A stretch of DNA of 64,000 bases, taken from positions 62,001 through 126,000 of the forward strand of contig CAZYGG010000002.1 in assembly GCA_964647585.1 (NCBI GenBank), written 5' to 3'. This document shows, one piece after another, positions 59,864 to 64,000 of this stretch. The notes beneath the pieces are model-generated. The model ran no database searches. It saw nothing but the letters and a program-made list of their open reading frames with translations, and was not told the origin of the DNA. The stretch comes from CAJINA01 sp964647585. GTDB taxonomy: Bacteria > Desulfobacterota > Desulfobacteria > Desulfobacterales > CAJINA01. The translations under genes were made by a program, and so were the position numbers. The stretch's first letter is position 1. Each line of letters starts with the position of its first letter.

Positions 59864-60968
59864 GGGTATCGAGGGATACGCGGCCGGTTCGGCCATGGGC
59901 AAAGAGCGCCAGGGTCTGGGTGATTTGCTGGGCGGGTACCTGATGGGGGCCGACCCCACGGATATCGATCGGGTACAGGGCCTGCTTAAGCAGGCCGGGT
60001 TTTTAGGGTGGCGCAATTTTTGGATAGAGCCCGCCTGCTGGGACATCCTGGGCAAGAAAAAGGGTAAGCCGGTTTATGAATTGCTGGGCGGCGAAGCGCG
60101 CCCGGTACCGGTCTACTGTTCAACCGGTGAAATGCGCGACCCCGCTCGGCGGGCCGAAGGGCTCCAGGCCATGCAGGCGCGTGGATTCAAAACCGCCAAA
60201 CTGCGGGTCAAGAGTGTTGCGCTCAAAGATGATATTGCCAATATAGAGGAAATTCGTAAAAGAGTGGGCGACGAACTGGTGCTGGGTGTCGATGCCAACC
60301 AGGGCTGGCTGGTTTCAATCGTGGACCGGGTGCCGGCCTGGGACTTGAAAAGGGCCACCGAATTTGCCGCGGCCTGCCACGCCAACGGCCTGGAGTGGCT
60401 GGAAGAGCCCTTGGACTCAAGGGATTATGACGGAAACGCGGCCCTTAAAAAGGTGGCGCAAATCAAAATTTCCGGGGCCGAATTGAACTATGGCTGGGAT
60501 GAGATCAAGATCATGTTTGAAAAGGACTGTTTTGATGTCTACCAGCCGGATGCTACCTTTGCAGGCGGAATCGCCCAGGTAAAAAAGGTGCTCGACCGCT
60601 GCCGGGAAACCGGGTGGCTTTTTTCACCCCACACCTGGACCAACGGGATCGGGTTTTATGTGAACTGGAACATGGTCCTGGCCGATAAGGAGAACCGCCT
60701 GCCGCTGGAGTACCCACTGGAGGAACCGTCCTGGATACCGGAGTTCCGGGACGGGATCATCGCGCCGATTCTGCCGGATAATAACGGCATGCTGCCGCCT
60801 TTTACCCGGCCGGGGCTGGGCTTTGAGATTGATAAAAAGCTGCTCAAAAAATACGGGCGGCGATTTTTCAAGATGACTGAAACCCGCTTGAAACTGAAGG
60901 TCATCCGGGAAAAAGGGCTGAAAGCGGCCCTGGACCTGAAAAAAAGAAAGGATGGTCAGGTCGGCTGA
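59718..60968 (+). CDS. Enolase-superfamily (mandelate racemase type) protein lacking its normal N-terminus
   Basis: The barrel domain is complete: GFKTAKLRVKSVAL (KxK-type bases), GVDANQGW (Asp ligand), WLEEPLDSRDYDG (Glu ligand), ISGAELNYGWDEI (Glu ligand), DVYQPDATFAGGIAQ (Asp) and FSPHTWTNGIGFY (His of the mandelate racemase subgroup). The normal capping N-domain should supply about 100 residues before WRNFWIEPACWDILGKKKGKPVYELLGG. Here the recognisable homology begins only at LIKLVTDEGIEGY, and the first about 40 residues come from another frame of the preceding gene. A natural start could be GTG at 59853, which gives about 371 residues. Substrate unknown. Confidence 0.7.
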   Translation: MQTGRLSVQMPFPVWPEPTSGNTKKGSEKTLTPSVRRWAASLIKLVTDEGIEGYAAGSAMGKERQGLGDLLGGYLMGADPTDIDRVQGLLKQAGFLGWRNFWIEPACWDILGKKKGKPVYELLGGEARPVPVYCSTGEMRDPARRAEGLQAMQARGFKTAKLRVKSVALKDDIANIEEIRKRVGDELVLGVDANQGWLVSIVDRVPAWDLKRATEFAAACHANGLEWLEEPLDSRDYDGNAALKKVAQIKISGAELNYGWDEIKIMFEKDCFDVYQPDATFAGGIAQVKKVLDRCRETGWLFSPHTWTNGIGFYVNWNMVLADKENRLPLEYPLEEPSWIPEFRDGIIAPILPDNNGMLPPFTRPGLGFEIDKKLLKKYGRRFFKMTETRLKLKVIREKGLKAALDLKKRKDGQVG

Positions 60969-61510
60969 AGAACTCCTTTTAGTTCTGATCTAAACCCTCC
61001 AACACTGGGAGAGGTTCTACCGACCCGGGGGAGAAATCGGCGGCTGCAATTCCTACATGAGCATATTGGTCCTGCTTGCCACAATGTAAGGTTGCGTTAC
61101 TTTTCTTTTCCGAAAAAGAAAAGTAACCAAAAGAAATAGCCCTGTTACGCGGTCCTGCGGGCTGCCCTGCGCTTCTCGGAAAGGGCGGGCTCAGCGCAAC
61201 TCGCTCCGCTCAAACAGCACTTCGCCTGCCTCGCCCTTTCCTGTGATGCTCGGCGCGTCACAAAGGGGAAAAGTCAAAACTAAATGATCGTCAGCCCCCT
61301 TTCAGGGGGCATCCTGATGCCTCCCGCTCTGCAGGAGGAGCATCACTCCCACTATTGCCCTTACCACTCATTGATATTACAAAAATGAACGTACAAAACA
61401 CAATAATTACAAATTTGTATATAATGGCTTTATGGAGGCCTCATTTGGATGACTTAAATAACACATGTTATATCAAAGTATTATAGAAAATTACACTTAT
61501 CTACAGATGG
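60969..61510. other. Repeat-bearing intergenic region
   Basis: About 540 bases without a gene. 61090-61275 holds CTTTTCTTTTCCGAAAAAG next to GAAAAGTAACCAAAAG, then GC-rich TCCTGCGGGCTGCCCTGCGC, the sort of repeat seen often in environmental bacteria. The last 130 bases are AT-rich and lead into a sigma-54 promoter. Confidence 0.5.
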
Positions 61511-61526
61511 TGGCATGCTCCTTGCT
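61511..61526 (+). promoter_or_regulatory. Sigma-54 promoter of the P-II gene
   Basis: TGGCATG-CTCC-TTGCT fits the sigma-54 consensus TGGCAyr-N4-TTGCw, with GG and GC elements exactly 10 bases apart. The P-II gene starts 53 bases further on. An NtrC-type activator would be required, consistent with nitrogen control. Confidence 0.85.
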
Positions 61527-61578
61527 GATTAGCTGGGCACCCTGGGAAAAACTCAAATTGAAATTCTGGAGGCTGTAA

Positions 61579-61917
61579 ATGAATAAAGTAGAAGCGATTA
61601 TAAAACCTTTTAAACTGGATGAAGTGAAGATTGCCCTCAATGAGCTCGGCGTCACCGGCATGACCATTAGTGAAAGCCGGGGATTCGGACGTCAGCGCGG
61701 CCACAAGGAGATCTACCGGGGCGCGGAATACCAAGTCGATTTTATTCCTAAAATCAAGATAGACGTTGTCGTGGAAGAATCCATGACCAATGGCGTTGTC
61801 GAAGCCATTAAAGACAAAGCCGGCACCGGAAAAATCGGAGACGGTAAAATTTTTGTCATGCCGGTCTCGCAGGCTATAAGGATTCGAACCGGTGAAACCG
61901 GGCAGGCGGCCATCTAG
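61579..61917 (+). CDS. glnB: Nitrogen regulatory protein P-II
   Basis: A 112-residue P-II signal protein. The T-loop HKEIYRGAEYQVDF carries the uridylylation Tyr51 (in RGAEY), and the B- and C-loop regions KTGKIGDGKIFV-like (GTGKIGDGKIFVMPV) and IRTGETGQAA are normal. P-II trimers sense 2-oxoglutarate and ATP/ADP and control AmtB or glutamine synthetase. It may be GlnK given amtB nearby, but the thioredoxin gene and a repeat intervene. Its sigma-54 promoter is at 61511. Confidence 0.94.
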   Translation: MNKVEAIIKPFKLDEVKIALNELGVTGMTISESRGFGRQRGHKEIYRGAEYQVDFIPKIKIDVVVEESMTNGVVEAIKDKAGTGKIGDGKIFVMPVSQAIRIRTGETGQAAI

Positions 61918-61931
61918 GGGCGTTAAACTTG

Positions 61932-61968
61932 CGGGTTCCGTTCCAAACACCTTTTGGAACGGAACCCG
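61932..61968. terminator. Bidirectional terminator between P-II and thioredoxin genes
   Basis: A perfect 13-bp stem, CGGGTTCCGTTCC (61932-61944) with GGAACGGAACCCG (61956-61968), and an 11-base loop. The gene on each side ends toward it. Confidence 0.85.
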
Positions 61969-62004
61969 GTGTTATTATAACTGTCTGTTTGCGGTTTTTT
62001 ATAA

Positions 62005-62358
62005 TTAAACGAACGGCGAGGCTCCCCCGCCGGCGAGTACGTTCTTGATGGACTCTTCGACCTTCTGACGTGCCACCATTCCCGTAATCTGTTCCATTAC
62101 TTTGCCATCTTTGAAAAAAATCAGGGTCGGTATCGACTTGATTCCAAATTTTCCAGGGGTAACCGGGTTGTCATCCACGTTGCATTTGGTAAAAAGCATC
62201 TGGTCGCCATAGCTGCCGGACAGATCTTCGAGCAGGGGGCCGATTGCTTTGCAGGGGCCGCACCAGGGCGCCCAGAAATCTACAATCACCGGTTTGCCGG
62301 ATTCCACCACTTCCTTTTCAAAATTGTCATCCGTAATTTCCATAAAAGATTCGGCCAT
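62005..62358 (-). CDS. trxA: Thioredoxin
   Basis: A 117-residue cytoplasmic thioredoxin. The active site FWAPWCGPCKAIGPLLEDL (WCGPCK) and the conserved cis-Pro segment IKSIPTLIFFKDGK are present. The length is usual, with a short C-terminal extension LAGGGASPFV. AGGAG precedes the ATG. It reduces disulfides in ribonucleotide reductase, Msr enzymes and others; it could supply electrons to the thiol repair in this genome, but MsrAB here appears extracytoplasmic. Confidence 0.94.
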   Translation of the reverse strand: MAESFMEITDDNFEKEVVESGKPVIVDFWAPWCGPCKAIGPLLEDLSGSYGDQMLFTKCNVDDNPVTPGKFGIKSIPTLIFFKDGKVMEQITGMVARQKVEESIKNVLAGGGASPFV

Positions 62359-62451
62359 GTTTTCTCCTGTGTTTTCTCTGGTTAACTCTGGTTATAAATT
62401 TCGCATCCATACATCCAAATTACATTAATTCTTTTTTGAGATAGCTCAGGG

Positions 62452-62569
62452 GTCGGGGAGTTTTTATCGTCATGCCGGCGCAGGCCGGCATCCAGGGCCC
62501 TCAACTTTTGACGGACTGGATTCCGGCCTTCGCCGGAATGACGGGTATTTGGGCCGAAAACTCCCCGAC
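62452..62569. repeat. Palindromic repeat, family 4, copy 3
   Basis: GTCGGGGAGTTTTTATCGTC at the left and GAAAACTCCCCGAC at the right. Just before it, CTTTTTTGAGATAGCT (62431-62446) is identical to the right arm of family-1 copy 2. The rest, up to 62918, shows no gene. Confidence 0.8.
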
Positions 62570-62918
62570 TGCTCAGATAGCTTATAGTACTACTATATCC
62601 GCCGCGGAGGAGCGGACCTGGCGATCCGGGATGGCTACGTTGCGCCATATGTGGTTCCACCCTTTTTAAAGTCGTTGCGGACTTGCCACGCGGGTCCTCC
62701 TCGGACTGTCAAAAATAGGTACGCTATCCGAGATTGTCAACGGGAACTGATGGCAGAAGGGAGCCCGGGGGCACAACATAAAATAACAAAAATGTTAAGA
62801 AAAGCCTGAAAATTACAAAATAGTATAATTGGGCGTTGGGCTTTTTCTGCCCCTCGTATGGTTCAAATACTCAATTAAAAAAATATGTTGGCATTGATTT
62901 TCCGAACGCGAAAAAGTT

Positions 62919-62934
62919 TGGCATAGCCTTTGCT
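62919..62934 (+). promoter_or_regulatory. Sigma-54 promoter of amtB
   Basis: TGGCATA-GCCT-TTGCT matches the sigma-54 consensus, with the GG and GC elements 10 bases apart. The amtB start lies 123 bases downstream. It is independent of the P-II promoter. Confidence 0.82.
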
Positions 62935-63056
62935 CTAACTCAGGGCAATAATTTTTTGTTGCAGTTCCCGCAGGGCGGGCGGCTGCTTACTCCCAGGGTG
63001 TTAAAACGATTGGAACCAAAATTTTAATTAATAGATTCAAACAGGAGAGAAGACAA

Positions 63057-64000
63057 ATGCGGAAACTTATCTTATCACTACTGATAACACTACTGAGTTG
63101 TACATACGCCTGGGCAGGTGACCCTGAGCCCACCGTCCTTTCAAACAAAGAAGCCATTGACCTTGTACAGAATCACGCCAATTACCTGTGGACCCTGGTA
63201 GCCGCCTGCCTGGTATTTTTTATGCAGGCCGGGTTTGCCCTGGTGGAATCTGGTTTCACCCGGGCGAAAAACGCGGTCAACATCATGATGAAAAACCTGA
63301 TGGATTTTTCCATCGGCAGCATCGCCTTCTGGGCCGTCGGTTTCGGCATTATGTTCGGCGCCAGCAAAACCGGCTGGTTCGGGACTTCGGGATTTTTCCT
63401 GAGCGACTTTACGCCGGATGGTGATCCCTGGGTACTTGCTTTCTGGATGTTCCAGGTTGTGTTCGCGGCCACGGCGGCTACCATTGTTTCCGGTGCCATG
63501 GCGGAACGCACCAGGTTTCAGGGCTACATTCTCTATAGTATCTTCATCAGCGCGCTTATCTACCCGGTGTTCGGCAGCTGGGCCTGGGGCAGTCTGTTAA
63601 ACGGCAGCGGCTGGTTGGAGGGATTTGGATTCATCGATTTTGCCGGTTCCACCGTGGTTCACTCCGTGGGCGGCTGGGCAGCCCTGGCCGGTGCCATCGT
63701 TCTTGGCCCTCGTCTGGGTAAATATATGCCAGACGGAAAAATTAAACCGATCCTCGGGCACAACATGCCGCTGGCTGCCCTGGGCGTTTTCATTCTCTGG
63801 CTGGGATGGTTCGGTTTCAACCCCGGGTCCACCACCACGGCCGATACGAGCATTGCCATGATATTCGTAAACACGAACCTGGCTGCTGCTGCCGGTGCCA
63901 TTGCCGCCCTGGCGACGTCCTGGATTAAATTCGGGAAGTCAGAAATCGGCATGAGTTTAAACGGTGCCCTGGCGGGCCTGGTGGGAATTACCGCCGGCTG
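63057..64000 (+). CDS. amtB: Ammonium transporter AmtB, 5' part
   Basis: ATG at 63057 follows AGGAGA; the frame stays open to the window end (about 314 residues). A signal peptide (LILSLLITLLSCTYAWA|G) precedes the periplasmic start. Then come the Amt helices: VAACLVFFMQAGFALVESGFTRAKNAVNIMMKNLMDF (about 50-87), WMFQVVFAATAATIVSGAMAERTRF, ISALIYPVFGSWAW, DFAGSTVVHSVGGWAALAGA (the first pore His) and LGWFGFNPGS. The second pore His lies beyond the window. It is co-regulated with the P-II gene through sigma-54. Confidence 0.94.
   Translation, partial: MRKLILSLLITLLSCTYAWAGDPEPTVLSNKEAIDLVQNHANYLWTLVAACLVFFMQAGFALVESGFTRAKNAVNIMMKNLMDFSIGSIAFWAVGFGIMFGASKTGWFGTSGFFLSDFTPDGDPWVLAFWMFQVVFAATAATIVSGAMAERTRFQGYILYSIFISALIYPVFGSWAWGSLLNGSGWLEGFGFIDFAGSTVVHSVGGWAALAGAIVLGPRLGKYMPDGKIKPILGHNMPLAALGVFILWLGWFGFNPGSTTTADTSIAMIFVNTNLAAAAGAIAALATSWIKFGKSEIGMSLNGALAGLVGITAG

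Overview
The window looks like a chromosomal segment of a moderately GC-rich anaerobic Desulfobacterota (deltaproteobacterial, sulfate-reducer-like) bacterium. This is an inference from gene content: a selenocysteine-containing SelD, AF1514-type and DUF362 proteins, several YkgJ-type Cys-cluster proteins, NapH/MauN-like ferredoxins, a rubredoxin-DUF2231 fusion and a sigma-54-controlled P-II/AmtB pair, together with very dense palindromic repeats. No rRNA, tRNA, CRISPR array, transposase or prophage was recognised.

Layout. 1-2.9 kb: 3' end of a D-amino-acid aminotransferase gene, a small conserved protein, a short Rho factor and a YugP-type membrane protease. 3.2-16.2 kb: housekeeping and accessory genes (MFS carriers, rubredoxin-DUF2231, DUF309, membrane-anchored MsrAB, CheR-like methyltransferase, TPR protein, an Old Yellow Enzyme gene interrupted by TGA, an esterase, a metallophosphoesterase, TerB-like protein and cyclophilin). 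16.2-20.5 kb: Fe-S protein, AF1514 protein, YwbE, endonuclease IV and RsgA. 20.5-23.7 kb: a decayed zone with a frameshifted response-regulator remnant, an SDR remnant, an orphan secreted protein and an AT-rich, probably acquired methyltransferase beside a GNAT acetyltransferase. 23.7-27.0 kb: a znuA-znuC-znuB-zur-like zinc uptake operon with a palindromic operator candidate. 27.2-33.2 kb: exonuclease III, a translationally coupled DUF362/ferredoxin membrane pair, YkgJ protein and NudC.

33.3-37.9 kb is the most distinctive block. It is a compact selenium operon: yedE-like transporter, tusA-like carrier, DUF3343 protein, a carbohydrate-kinase-fold protein, selD and yedF. selD contains an in-frame TGA at the catalytic position (GAG-Sec-ASK), and its start overlaps the previous gene. 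Three predicted hairpins lie in the operon's leader. Transport, carrier, activation and an uncharacterised kinase-like step are therefore encoded together.

38-64 kb: sensor kinase, EttA, HAD phosphatase, SDR-like protein, ArfB, YkgJ protein, isochorismatase, cupin, Asd, GAF protein, geranylgeranyl-reductase-like flavoprotein, Fsr-like MFS, AzlCD, an aminotransferase divergent from a MocR regulator, TypA, a YkgJ protein overlapping an enolase-superfamily gene that lacks its N-terminus, then P-II (glnB/K), thioredoxin and the start of amtB. The P-II and amtB genes each have a consensus sigma-54 promoter.

Intergenic space is packed with at least seven families of palindromic repeats. One family (four full copies plus remnants) keeps its stems complementary although the stem sequences differ between copies, which points to a conserved DNA or RNA fold.
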